Origin: JAYZDK01 sp964604165
Lineage (GTDB): Bacteria > Myxococcota_A > UBA796 > CAJQPC01
Assembly (NCBI GenBank): GCA_964604165.1
Contig: CAZRYF010000002.1
Location: 62,001-126,000, forward strand
Direction: 5' to 3'
DNA: 64,000 nt
Below the pieces are notes generated by a model. It had not been told where the DNA came from. It saw only the letters and a program-made list of their open reading frames with translations, and made no database searches. Positions 19,791 to 31,829 of the stretch are shown piece after piece. The position numbers were made by a program, and so were the translations under genes. The stretch's first letter is position 1. Every line of letters begins with the position of its first letter.

Positions 19791-20815
19791 GGCTTCACAT
19801 GCTCCAGAATGAGAGGAAAGATCTCTTCCGCCACATGGTCCCCCAGAGTGAGGTCCAAGTGGCCATAGTCCGCTGAAAACCCGGTGGCCTTTCCTGCCAC
19901 CACAAAGGCCTTGTCCTGTGAACCCAGGGCCTCATAGGTGGCGTAAACCCGGTCCACCGGGGCGATCAAGTCTCCCCGGCCGGCGATGATCAGGGCGGGC
20001 GTCTGGATGTTCGAAAACGCGGCAAGGTGGTCTTTCTCCCCGGCCGCGTCGTGGAGCGTTCCCAGGTCTCCCACGGCGGTCAGTTGCTTCAGCTCCCCCG
20101 CAGATAGATGGGACACCACCCGCCGGTACATCTGCTCCCGGGCCTCTCCGGTGAGGTCCGTGAACAACATGGCATCAATGGGCAGGGGCGAGTTCGGAAG
20201 CCGGGCCTGCAGTCGAGCCCCAATCTGGGAGGGAAGAACCGGCCACACTGTGCCCACCGCGGAACCGGCCTTCAGGCCCACTTCCATCAACGGGTCCGGA
20301 TCCTCAAAATCCATCGGAGTGCCCACCGCCACGAAAGAGGAGAGCTTTTTGTCCCCTCCCTGTGCGGCGAAGATACCGCCGACCATCCCCCCCAGGGAGT
20401 GTCCCACGTAGGAAAGGGTGTCGAAGCCGGTCACCTTCTGAATGCGGCCCATGGCGGCGGGGAGATCGTGCAAGGCGTAGTCGTCGATGGACCAACCTGA
20501 CCGCTGGGCTTTTCCCTGGACATCCCGCTGGCTGTCCCCATGGCCCCGCAGATCCAGGAGCCAGACATCCAGGCCCGCGTCGGAGAGAAAGGTCGCCAAG
20601 GAGCGGCTCGCCGTGAGGTCCCAGCAATTGTGGTTGGAGGAGATGCCGTGGACGATGAGAACCGGGGGGCCCTCGGCGGCGTGGCGATGCAGGTGGACCA
20701 CAGCACCGTCGTCCGTGGGCACCACGTGGCTCTCCGCGCCTTCACAGTGGGGGGCGGGCGCCGGCGTGTCTTCCACACAACCCCAAAGGCCTCCGAGAAG
20801 AAGGGCCCCCATCAT
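19787..20815 (-). CDS. Alpha/beta-hydrolase lipoprotein
   Basis: A 342-residue exported hydrolase. The start ATG at 20815 overlaps the upstream stop (ATGA) and gives the leader MMGALLLGGLWGC, ending in a lipobox-like Cys. The alpha/beta-hydrolase core is intact: oxyanion region LIVHGISSNHNCWD, LLDLRGHGDS, nucleophile elbow VGHSLGGM, an Asp in IIAGRGDLIAPVD, and a His in YGHLDLTLG. It resembles esterases/lipases and epoxide-hydrolase-like enzymes; the substrate is unknown. It sits between a hydrolase-like gene lacking the nucleophile and an MBL-like gene lacking metal ligands, all translationally coupled. Confidence 0.88.
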   Translation of the reverse strand: MMGALLLGGLWGCVEDTPAPAPHCEGAESHVVPTDDGAVVHLHRHAAEGPPVLIVHGISSNHNCWDLTASRSLATFLSDAGLDVWLLDLRGHGDSQRDVQGKAQRSGWSIDDYALHDLPAAMGRIQKVTGFDTLSYVGHSLGGMVGGIFAAQGGDKKLSSFVAVGTPMDFEDPDPLMEVGLKAGSAVGTVWPVLPSQIGARLQARLPNSPLPIDAMLFTDLTGEAREQMYRRVVSHLSAGELKQLTAVGDLGTLHDAAGEKDHLAAFSNIQTPALIIAGRGDLIAPVDRVYATYEALGSQDKAFVVAGKATGFSADYGHLDLTLGDHVAEEIFPLILEHVKP

Positions 20816-21540
20816 GGACTCTCTCCCAGGAAACGGGCCATGTCCCGCGCCAGATCCGAATCGGTAAGCATCTCCACATGGGTCAACTCCTTGGGATCCA
20901 TGGAGAGAGGGCCCACGCGCTTCCAAGTTCGATGGGGCCATTCCGCCGAGGGTATCCGAACCGTCTCCGGCGGGGCCACCGGGTCTCTTCCTGAGGAAGC
21001 CAGGAACGCAGGCACCTGGGGCACCGGGAGGTCAGGGAACTCGCTGGCCCAGGAGCGATAAGTGCGGGCCAGACTCGGATCAAGAGGAGCACCCTCCACC
21101 GACCCGATCCAGTTCTTGGGCCAGGGCAACCCCTCCGGTGGCGCCTCGGTGTGCCAACGAATGTCCGCCACCTGCGCACCGAGGGGAGTCGCAACAAGCG
21201 CGATCCGTCGTGGTTTCGGGTGGGCAAGAAGGGCGAGCACTCCCCCGTAGCCATGGGCCGCCAACACATAGCCTCGATCCCCAAGAGCCAACGTGTTGTC
21301 CCGGATCCCATCCACGGTGGCCTGAAGGCTTCCCACGGAAAACACAAGCAACTGCGCATCAAAGCCAGCGTCTTCCAGCGCCTCAACCCAGCCCATGTAA
21401 GCACCGGGACCCACCCCCGGCGTCGTCACGACCAGCGCCACCGGAGCAGCCGGGTCGACACGTCCTGGATTCCTCAGGTCTCCGACGGGAGCAGCCAATG
21501 CCCAGGACATAAGCGGCCCGTAAAGCAGCCCCAAAAACAT
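20812..21540 (-). CDS. Alpha/beta-hydrolase-like secreted protein without nucleophile Ser
   Basis: A 242-residue protein with an N-terminal signal sequence (MFLGLLYGPLMSWALAAPV). It has an alpha/beta-hydrolase outline: strand VALVVTTPG, elbow VLAAHGYGGVL, an Asp loop FLASSGRDPVAPPE and a His in ELTHVEML. In the elbow the usual G-x-S-x-G nucleophile is replaced by Gly (H-G-Y-G-G), so ordinary Ser catalysis looks impossible. It is probably a non-catalytic partner or binding protein for the intact hydrolase encoded next in the operon (inference). It is separated by 47 bp from the prkA-group gene upstream on the same strand. Confidence 0.75.
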   Translation of the reverse strand: MFLGLLYGPLMSWALAAPVGDLRNPGRVDPAAPVALVVTTPGVGPGAYMGWVEALEDAGFDAQLLVFSVGSLQATVDGIRDNTLALGDRGYVLAAHGYGGVLALLAHPKPRRIALVATPLGAQVADIRWHTEAPPEGLPWPKNWIGSVEGAPLDPSLARTYRSWASEFPDLPVPQVPAFLASSGRDPVAPPETVRIPSAEWPHRTWKRVGPLSMDPKELTHVEMLTDSDLARDMARFLGESP

Positions 21541-21587
21541 GAAAGAACCCTATCGCGTTCCTCACCGTCAGCGCCCTCTCGCCGCGA

Positions 21588-22042
21588 TCAGTCGTCCTCA
21601 CCGCGCAGGGCACGAGCCAAGTCGTCCACCAGCTCATCCAGTTGATCGTGGGTCAAGGCAAAGGGCCGCCGATCCCTTCCACAGTCCGGATCCGACTTGT
21701 ATCGCTCCACGGTGGCACCGGAGCTGTCCAGGCCCACCTCGAAGTACTCCTTCCGTCGCATGTCTCTTGGATCGCTGCGAAGAATCCCACCTTGCAGACG
21801 CGGCTCCACCTCCACCGGCACCAGGCGGTCCCCCAGGCACCGGACCTTCTCACAGATTTCTTCGGCCTGCGTTCCCACGCTCCCGGAGCCCTCCACGTTC
21901 ACCCGGACCCGGTTGACCCGCACTCCGATGCCATCGCCCTCGACCAGGTCTACCTGTGCAGACCCTTGCTCGGTCTCTACCTCTACAGGTCCAGCTTTGA
22001 CACCGGGCAGCTGAAGCTTGTCGCGCAGGGCATCAGACAGGC

Positions 22043-22046
<4 letters not shown>
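21588..22046 (-). CDS. Protein of unknown function coupled to SpoVR
   Basis: A 152-residue cytoplasmic protein. The ATG at 22046 overlaps the SpoVR stop (ATGA), so it is translated with it. Residues 1-50 (MSLSDALRDKLQLPGVKAGP) are followed by a beta-rich part with two Cys in EEICEKVRCLG and an acidic C-terminal helix (DQLDELVDDLARALRGED). I recognise no family. Its position as the fourth gene after prkA, yeaH and spoVR suggests that it works with that module. Confidence 0.75.
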
Positions 22047-23568
<1,522 letters not shown>

Positions 23569-23572
<4 letters not shown>

Positions 23573-24660
23573 TTCCCCCTCGCCAGGAAAGTGCGAATCG
23601 ACTCCATGATGGCGTCGCGCTGGGGAATGCGAGAGAGACAGACCCGCTCTTCCTCGGCGAAGTGTTGCTCAAGATCCTTGATAAACTGGCCCGAGCCATA
23701 TTCCGAATCCACCTGGCCATAGGAGAACTGGTTGCTGATGGGAACCAGCTTCTCCTTGAGCATCTCCATGCAAGCCCGGGTGTCCGAGGCAGACCAGTTG
23801 TCTCCATCGCTGAAATGGAAGGGGTAGATGTTCCACTCCTCCGCCGGGTACTCGTCCTCCAGGATCTGAAGGCAGAGGTTGTAGGCCGATGAAATCAGGG
23901 TTCCGCCGCTCTCCCGGGTGCGGAAAAACGTGTCTCGATCCACTTCCTTGGCCACGGCGTCGTGGATGATGTAGCGGGTGACCACGTTCTTGTACTGGTG
24001 GCGCAGCCAGGTATCGATCCAGAAACTCTCCAGGCGCACGATTTCCTTCTGCTCGTTTCCCATGGATCCTGAGACATCCATCATGTAGACCACCACCGCC
24101 GCAGATTGAGGCTCGGTCTGGGCCTTCCAAGAACGGTAGCGGCGATCGTCCTTGATGGGGATGATGACCGGCTTGTTCGGTTGGTAGGTACCGCTCGCGA
24201 TCTGCCGCTTGAGCGCCTCACGGTAGGTTCGCCGGTTGTGGCGCAAGGACTCGGGACCCAGCTTGGCAATCCCGGTGTAGCGGTCCCGGGTGGAGGTGAT
24301 GTCCTTCTGGCCCCGAGGTTCGATGTTGGGGAGCTCCAGCTCCTCCGCGAGTATCTCCGCCAATTCTTCCAGGGTGAGCTCCACTTCCAGCACGTGCTCG
24401 CCAGGGGCATCACCCGCCTCGGGCCCCATGCCTCCGACCCCGTCCCCCTGCTCGCCCTTCCCCTCCCCGATGCCGCCCTGCTCGTTCTTTCCAAATCGAA
24501 ACCTGGGCAGGCTCACCTGGGGCAAGGGGATTGAAACCACCTTGCCTCCCTGAGTTCCGAGCATCTCACCGGACGACATGAACCGCTTCAGGTCACGGCG
24601 AATGCGGCCCTTTACAATCTTCCGGAACCGCTGCAGGTCGTTTTCGATGGGCAGGGGCAA
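23569..24660 (-). CDS. yeaH: YeaH/YhbH family protein (DUF444, UPF0229)
   Basis: A 363-residue protein of the UPF0229 family, the usual partner of PrkA kinase in stress and sporulation. It starts MPLPIENDLQRFRKIVKGRI, has a Gly-rich hinge (GKGEQGDGVGGMG) near residue 75, and a C-terminal von Willebrand A-like domain with the metal-site motif MDVSGSMG near 198. In E. coli YeaG (PrkA) and YeaH act together in nitrogen starvation. It lies 12 bp downstream of prkA and overlaps spoVR by 4 bases. No defect is seen. Confidence 0.95.
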
Positions 24661-24672
24661 GGTCGAGTCCGA

Positions 24673-26730
<2,058 letters not shown>

Positions 26731-26853
26731 GTTGCCTCCGATAAGGCAAGCGAAACGGTGCCACCGACCCCACACCGCACTTGCGGCTTCAGGTCGAGGG
26801 AGCCTTGGTTTCAAGGGAGTTGGAGAAGAGCGGGAGGATGCGCAAGCGAAAGG

Positions 26854-26869
26854 GAAGGTGCGCACCTTC
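26854..26869. promoter_or_regulatory. 16-bp perfect palindrome in divergent promoter region
   Basis: GAAGGTGCGCACCTTC is perfectly self-complementary over 16 bp. It sits in the 294-bp region between prkA (minus) and the epimerase gene (plus), the expected place for a shared operator. A shorter palindrome, AGCGAATTCGCT, lies at 26941-26952. No -35/-10 pair stands out on either strand in this region. Confidence 0.45.
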
Positions 26870-27024
26870 ATTCTGCCCCAAGAACGCACACCGCGCGACG
26901 GGACTTCCCTCCGTGCATCGGTCGGTTGGCCGCCAGCTTTAGCGAATTCGCTGTTTCGGAGGCCCACTGGACCTTTTGCCGAGACAGGGCTCTGCGATAG
27001 GGAGGGGAGAGAACCGGAGAGAAG

Positions 27025-27489
27025 GTGTCCACGATTGACGGCGTCCTCATCAAGAAGCTGACCTGGCACAACGACCAGAGGGGCTCCCTCATGGAGTTGG
27101 TGCGTGCAGACGACCCGGATCTCATGGGGGCACCCATAGGCCAGGTGTACGTTTCCACGCTCTACCCGGGGGTGGTCAAGGGCTGGCACGAGCACTGTGA
27201 CCAGACCGACCGCATGACCTGCGTCCGCGGAAGGCTGCTCCTGGGCCTCATCGACAACCGATCAGACTCCCCCACCTTTCGAACCCAGATGAGAGTGATC
27301 CTGGGGGAGAGGGCCGACTTTGTGGTGCTGATTCCCCCGGGGGTTTTGCACGGATTGAAGAATATTGGAGAAACTGAGGCCATGGTATGCAACGTGGTCT
27401 CCCATCCCTACGACCGGGAACAGCCCGACGAGCTGCGCCATCCCCCCCATGGTTCCTTCTCCTTTGACTGGGACCGGGTGGACTCATGA
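27025..27489 (+). CDS. dTDP-4-dehydrorhamnose 3,5-epimerase-like cupin
   Basis: A 154-residue cupin resembling RfbC/WxcM sugar epimerases. It starts with GTG at 27025, with GGAGAGAA just upstream. Family landmarks include DQRGSLMELVRAD, the RGLH-like motif seen here as VKGWHEH, RGRLLLGLIDNRSDSPTF, and IPPGVLHGLKN. These residues surround the sugar ring in RfbC. It is shorter than typical RfbC (~180). It overlaps the dehydratase gene by 4 bases, so both probably make a deoxysugar nucleotide. Whether it epimerises at C3, C5 or both cannot be told. Confidence 0.82.
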   Translation: MSTIDGVLIKKLTWHNDQRGSLMELVRADDPDLMGAPIGQVYVSTLYPGVVKGWHEHCDQTDRMTCVRGRLLLGLIDNRSDSPTFRTQMRVILGERADFVVLIPPGVLHGLKNIGETEAMVCNVVSHPYDREQPDELRHPPHGSFSFDWDRVDS

Positions 27490-28415
27490 GCGGACACTGT
27501 CTTCTCACAGGGGGGGCCGGCTTCATTGGCTCCGCCACCGCCCGCGCCCTGGTGCAGGCAGGCTGGCAGGTGGTGGTGCTGGACAAGCTCACCTACGCCG
27601 GACGCCGCGAACACCTGGAAGGGGTCGCCGTAGATCTGGTCGTGGGGGACATCTGTGACGAGGACCTGGTACGCCAGCTGGTCTCCGGTGCCGACGCCGT
27701 GGTGCATGCCGCCGCAGAATCACATGTGGGCAGGGCCCTCCTGGATCCCACCGCCTTTTTGAAGACCAACATCGGCGGCACGCGCATTGTGCTGGAGCAA
27801 AGTGCAAAGGCCGGTGTGCCGCACGTGGTCCACCTGTCCACCGACGAGGTCTTCGGCAGCGCTCCGGAAGGCACATCGTTTGCCACTGACGCTCCTCTTC
27901 GGCCCGGCAACGCCTATGCCGCCTCCAAGGCCGCCGCGGAAGCATTTGTGCATGCCACAGCCCACACCTTGGGCAGCCGCGCCACCATCGTGCGTTGCAC
28001 CAACAACTACGGCCCCAGGCAGCACAATGAAAAGGCCATCCCCGGATGGATTCGAGCTGCGCTGGACGGGGATCCGCTGCTGATCCATGGGGACGGACTC
28101 GCAATCCGGGACTGGCTCCACGTCGAGGACTTTGCTGCAGGCCTCGTGTCGGTGCTCGCCAAAGGCACCCCCGGCGAGATCTACCATTTCTCCGGGCACA
28201 ACCCCTTGACCAACCGGTGGGTGGCCCAACAAATTGCCGACCTTTGCGGAGGAGCGGTGCTTTCGCATGTCGCGGATCGACCCGGACAGGATGCGCGGTA
28301 CGCGCTGGACGATGCTTGCACTCGCGAGACCCTGGACTGGGAACCGATCCTTCCTTTTGCAGCGGGATTGAAGCAGACCCTCGAGTGGATAGCCTCTCGG
28401 CGGCGGGCTGCTTGA
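27486..28415 (+). CDS. dTDP-glucose 4,6-dehydratase-like SDR enzyme
   Basis: A 309-residue extended short-chain dehydrogenase. The NAD-binding motif is TGGAGFIGSATARAL at the N-terminus; the substrate region has HAAAESHVGRAL and STDEVFG, where the DE pair typical of RfbB is present, and the catalytic YxxxK appears as YAASKAAAE. CTNNYGPRQHNEKAIP and GLAIRDWLHVEDF complete the family signature. It makes dTDP-4-keto-6-deoxyglucose or a close analogue. It overlaps the epimerase (ATGA) and the downstream glycosyltransferase (TTGA). Confidence 0.9.
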   Translation: MSGHCLLTGGAGFIGSATARALVQAGWQVVVLDKLTYAGRREHLEGVAVDLVVGDICDEDLVRQLVSGADAVVHAAAESHVGRALLDPTAFLKTNIGGTRIVLEQSAKAGVPHVVHLSTDEVFGSAPEGTSFATDAPLRPGNAYAASKAAAEAFVHATAHTLGSRATIVRCTNNYGPRQHNEKAIPGWIRAALDGDPLLIHGDGLAIRDWLHVEDFAAGLVSVLAKGTPGEIYHFSGHNPLTNRWVAQQIADLCGGAVLSHVADRPGQDARYALDDACTRETLDWEPILPFAAGLKQTLEWIASRRRAA

Positions 28416-29392
28416 AACTCCGAGAACTTGGCACGTCCGAGCGGCTACGCATGGCACAGGCCCTAAGAGACCATGAGCCTGTGCACGTCGCCCTGGACGG
28501 CTCCTTTCCAACCGATCTGAGGGCCAGCGAGATCCTGCCGCTGCTGGACAGTTTCTCCTCCGAGGATCCAGAATTTGATCGCGCCGTGAAAGAGCATCTC
28601 CCCCCAAGACCGTTCAAGGGAGGTCCTCCCCTCTCTGTGACCGCAGTCATTCCAACCAACCGGGGCACCCCTTTGGGGCTCCAGTCCCTGCGAAACCAAG
28701 ACTGCGACATGGAGGTGCTTGTCCTGCTCAACGGTGGAGGAAACGCCAAGGGAGATCGGGTCAAGCGCATCGCCTGGGAAGGACATGGCCGCACGCGGCA
28801 GCGCGGCGTGGAGCTGGCCACCGGCGACTACATCCTCTTTACGGTCGATGACGCCATTCCCCGTGGCGCTGGGTGCATCCGCACGATGATCAACGCCCTG
28901 GAAGAGGGGGGCTACGACGCGGTGTTTGGCCGGCAGATCCCCTGGCCGGACGCAGATCCAATCACCCGCCGACGCCTGAGAGCCTGGACCCCCCCGGGCT
29001 CCCACCATCGGCGCATGGATCGGCTGGATCATGTCTTTGCCCTTGCCCGCCGGGAGACCCTGCTACAACACCCCCTGGCCCAGGTTCCCATCGGCGAGGA
29101 CCTGCACTGGAGACAGGGGCGCCGCATCGGGTATGTGCCCATGGCCCCAGTGGTGCACGCCCATACCCGTCGGCCCGGAGCGCTTTTTGCCCGCACCCGG
29201 GACATTCACCTGCAGCACATCGCCTTGGGCGAGCCCCCTCGGGTTCCCACCACAGCCGCCCTGGCCAGGGCCCTTCCCGGGCTGCTCGAGCCCATGATCA
29301 CCGCCGGCCCGCGGGAGCTACCCAACCAGGTGGCAGAGCTCCTGGGTCAGTGGCGGGCTGCCAGAATGGTTCGCAAGCAGCCCACCCCGTAG
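28412..29392 (+). CDS. Family 2-like glycosyltransferase
   Basis: A protein of about 326 residues with a GT-A glycosyltransferase core. The nucleotide-sugar site is represented by SVTAVIPTNRGTPLGLQSL and by the DxD-like VDDAI in YILFTVDDAIPRG. A second region (LDHVFALARRETLLQH, IGEDLHWRQGRRIG) corresponds to the acceptor side. The start is uncertain: TTG at 28412 overlaps the dehydratase stop in the TTGA pattern common here, but ATG at 28451 is also possible. Its 3' end overlaps the convergent glycosyltransferase by 46 bp. Acceptor unknown. Confidence 0.75.
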   Translation: MKLRELGTSERLRMAQALRDHEPVHVALDGSFPTDLRASEILPLLDSFSSEDPEFDRAVKEHLPPRPFKGGPPLSVTAVIPTNRGTPLGLQSLRNQDCDMEVLVLLNGGGNAKGDRVKRIAWEGHGRTRQRGVELATGDYILFTVDDAIPRGAGCIRTMINALEEGGYDAVFGRQIPWPDADPITRRRLRAWTPPGSHHRRMDRLDHVFALARRETLLQHPLAQVPIGEDLHWRQGRRIGYVPMAPVVHAHTRRPGALFARTRDIHLQHIALGEPPRVPTTAALARALPGLLEPMITAGPRELPNQVAELLGQWRAARMVRKQPTP

Positions 29393-30021
29393 CGCACACT
29401 GTTCCACGGGGAGATCGACTGAACGGCGTCGTCGTAGCGGGTCGACACGGCCCGCTCCGTGAACCTTGCCTTGTTCGCAGCAAGATGCACAAGCACCTGC
29501 TGATCAAACACATAGTCGTCCGAGAAACTCTCCAGGGGAAGCGAAGCGAGGGCATGGGCGCGAAACGCGCGGGCCCCCGTATGCAAATCGCTCATTCCAA
29601 GCCCCCACCGCAGGTTGGCAAGTGATGTCAGGCTTCGGTTTCCCCAGCGCCGCCACCAGGGAATGACCGCCCCCTTGTCCTGGCAGAGAAACCGGGAGCC
29701 CAAAGCCACATCCGCATCGTCCAGTGCATTCAACAACTCCAGCACCGCTGCGGTGTCGTATTGCCCATCGCCGTGCAACAGGACGATTCGGTCCGCACCA
29801 GCTTCCAGCGCAAATCGATAGCCAGTCTTCTGAGCAGCCCCATAGCCGAGCCCCTCTGCGTGGCTGACAAGATCCATGGCAGGCGGCACCTTTTCCGAAG
29901 TCCCATCACAGCTGCCATCGTCCACCACCACACAGGCCAGCGCCTCGGGGACCGAATCAAGCACCGCCGGAAGGGTGGGCGCCACATCCCGTCCCACCAC
30001 AACGACAAACGACGTCGTCAT
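29347..30021 (-). CDS. Family 2 glycosyltransferase (dolichol-phosphate mannosyltransferase-like)
   Basis: A 224-residue GT2 enzyme without membrane helices. Motifs: VVVDDGSCDGT near residue 36, VLLHGDGQYD with the DxD metal site, and ALGSRF, matching the DPM1/GtrB type that loads a sugar onto a polyprenyl-phosphate carrier. It starts in an ATGA overlap with the upstream glycosyltransferase. Its 3' end overlaps the convergent gene 28412-29392 by 46 bp. It is the last gene of the run dam-GT-GT. Confidence 0.88.
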   Translation of the reverse strand: MTTSFVVVVGRDVAPTLPAVLDSVPEALACVVVDDGSCDGTSEKVPPAMDLVSHAEGLGYGAAQKTGYRFALEAGADRIVLLHGDGQYDTAAVLELLNALDDADVALGSRFLCQDKGAVIPWWRRWGNRSLTSLANLRWGLGMSDLHTGARAFRAHALASLPLESFSDDYVFDQQVLVHLAANKARFTERAVSTRYDDAVQSISPWNSVRYGVGCLRTILAARH

Positions 30022-30989
30022 CGAATCACATCCCGCAGGCGCACCCGGTTGCGCAGCAGGTGTCCCCACATGTCTCGCTCCCCCATCACCCATTGAGGTG
30101 AGTCCCTGCGGCGCTTGGCCAGCGCATCTGGAACGTGGGCCACCCCTGCCGCGATCCCCGCGAGGGCAGCCACACGGGAGCGGGTGGGGACATCGGCGCC
30201 CCAGCCCTTTCCGAAGCTTGCAGCCAGGGCGAGCCCCATCACCCGCAGTCCCGTCCAGGCCGGCATGGTGAGCAGGGCGGTGGTGGGCAAGGACCGCACC
30301 GCCACCCGCACGCGGTTTCGCTCCACAAGATAGAGCTTTCTCGCTCCATGGCGGCCGTAGGTGGCGCCGAGATCATGCTCCACCCGGGCTCTGGGAAGGG
30401 AGCGCAATGGGTAGCCCATCCGCCTGGCCCGTAGAGAAAGATCGACATCCTCTCCAAAAGCCTCCAGGTCCGGGTCAAACCCGCCCAACGCCTCCAAGAG
30501 ACCGCGGTGAATCAACAAGGCAGCCCCAGAGCACGCCCCCACATCCCGCACCGCGTTGTACTCGGCAGCATCCGCATCCTCCCTGCCCCGAGCCCAGTTG
30601 AATCCATCGGGAAACAGGCCGTGCCCCACATTGTCCAAGCGGCCACTGCCATCCGACAACAGGATGCGCGGCGCATAGAGTCCGGGGACGGAAGCTGCCT
30701 CTCGGAGAGATTCCAGGAACCCGGGCAACGGCCGGGTGTCATCGTTCAAGAGAACAATTGCTTCTCCGCGCGCCCCGTTGAATCCCGCGTTGGCAGCCCG
30801 GGCAAAGCCCACGTTTTGCCCCATCTCCACACAGGTCACCCGATCCATCTCTGGCAGATGAACGCCTGTTCCCGAGACAACCACCCGTACGTCGTCCCCC
30901 TCTTCGAGCTGGGGCATCAACGCCTCCAGGCAGCGACGAACCAGGTCTCCGCCCTTGTGGGTCACAACCACCGTGGTGAGAGAGATCAT
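30018..30989 (-). CDS. Family 2 glycosyltransferase (rhamnosyltransferase-like)
   Basis: A 323-residue GT2 of the WbbL/rhamnosyltransferase type. N-terminal nucleotide-binding strand TTVVVTHKGGDLVRRCLEAL, the QNVGFARAANAGFNGARG segment, DxD as LNDDTRP, and the acceptor/His region ALGGFDPDLEAFGEDVDLSLR are all clear. The C-terminal ~90 residues hold hydrophobic segments that could contact the membrane. It overlaps both neighbours by 4 bases (ATGA), so it is translated together with the methylase upstream and the DPM1-like enzyme downstream. The dehydratase and epimerase nearby suggest a deoxysugar donor. Confidence 0.9.
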   Translation of the reverse strand: MISLTTVVVTHKGGDLVRRCLEALMPQLEEGDDVRVVVSGTGVHLPEMDRVTCVEMGQNVGFARAANAGFNGARGEAIVLLNDDTRPLPGFLESLREAASVPGLYAPRILLSDGSGRLDNVGHGLFPDGFNWARGREDADAAEYNAVRDVGACSGAALLIHRGLLEALGGFDPDLEAFGEDVDLSLRARRMGYPLRSLPRARVEHDLGATYGRHGARKLYLVERNRVRVAVRSLPTTALLTMPAWTGLRVMGLALAASFGKGWGADVPTRSRVAALAGIAAGVAHVPDALAKRRRDSPQWVMGERDMWGHLLRNRVRLRDVIR

Positions 30990-31816
30990 GAGGCAGAAAT
31001 CAGCAGTTCAGCCACCTTGCCTCGACCACCGCCCTTGGAATTGATGGCACGCCCCACCAGCACCTCCTTCAGCTCAAACCCCGATTCGTAGAGATCATAG
31101 ACCTTGGGAGCAGAGGAGTTGGACAGCAGCACGTGGACACCCCGGGCGTGCAGGTCCCGGGCCAGATCCCGCAAGCGCACCTGGTCATCCAGCGTGAACC
31201 CGTTTCGGGTGTAAGACGTGAAACTGGAGGAGGCGGACAGGGGCACATAGGGGGGATCGAAGTAGACGAAATCGCCAGCCACCGCCTGGTCTTCGACTGC
31301 CGTGAAATCCCTGTGCTCAATGGAAACGTCGCGCAGTGCACCGGAGCAGCGCCGAATTCGATCAGCGTCACAGATGGTGGGGTTGTCGTACCGCCCGAAG
31401 GGCACGTTGAACCGGCCCTTGGCGTTGACTCGGTACAGCCCGTTGTAGGCCGTTCGGTTCAGGTAGATCATCCAAGTCGCGACCGCGACATCCGACTCGG
31501 CGTCGATCTCCCGCTCCCGCTGAGCTTGAAAGAACACCGGATCATGGGGACATTTCTCCAGCCCGGAAATCAACTCCTCCGGCTGATCCCGCACACACCG
31601 CCAGGTACGCACCAGTCTCTCGTTGGTGTCGGAGAGGCTCGCGTTCTCAAGCTCCAGGGAGAAGAACAATGCCCCCCCGCCAAGAAAGGGCTCGTGGTAG
31701 GTACCAAAATCGGCGGGCATGGCCGCCTGGATTTGAGGCAGCAAGCGGCGTTTTCCTCCGGCCCACTTCAGAAAGGGCTTCGCGGGGGAACGCTCCAGGG
31801 GAAGAGGCTCTTGCAC
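30986..31816 (-). CDS. dam: Dam-type DNA adenine-N6 methyltransferase
   Basis: A 276-residue class alpha adenine methylase. FLKWAGGKRRLL near residue 15 is motif X/I for AdoMet binding and FDPPYVPLS near 188 is the catalytic DPPY motif; YNGLYRVNAKGRFNVPFG is typical of the Dam/DpnM group, which methylates GATC or a similar short site. No restriction partner is visible, so it looks like an orphan methylase. The start is GTG at 31816, 14 bp from the MITE-like element. Uniquely, its stop codon overlaps a glycosyltransferase start, so methylation and polysaccharide genes are cotranslated. The target sequence is not predictable here. Confidence 0.9.
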   Translation of the reverse strand: MQEPLPLERSPAKPFLKWAGGKRRLLPQIQAAMPADFGTYHEPFLGGGALFFSLELENASLSDTNERLVRTWRCVRDQPEELISGLEKCPHDPVFFQAQREREIDAESDVAVATWMIYLNRTAYNGLYRVNAKGRFNVPFGRYDNPTICDADRIRRCSGALRDVSIEHRDFTAVEDQAVAGDFVYFDPPYVPLSASSSFTSYTRNGFTLDDQVRLRDLARDLHARGVHVLLSNSSAPKVYDLYESGFELKEVLVGRAINSKGGGRGKVAELLISAS

Positions 31817-31829
31817 CCCTTCATCCTAA

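Noticed and set aside
26731..26850. Sigma-54 site upstream of prkA
   Set aside because: A GCAA...GTGCCA pattern is present near 26746-26763, but the spacing between the elements is 3 bases too long.
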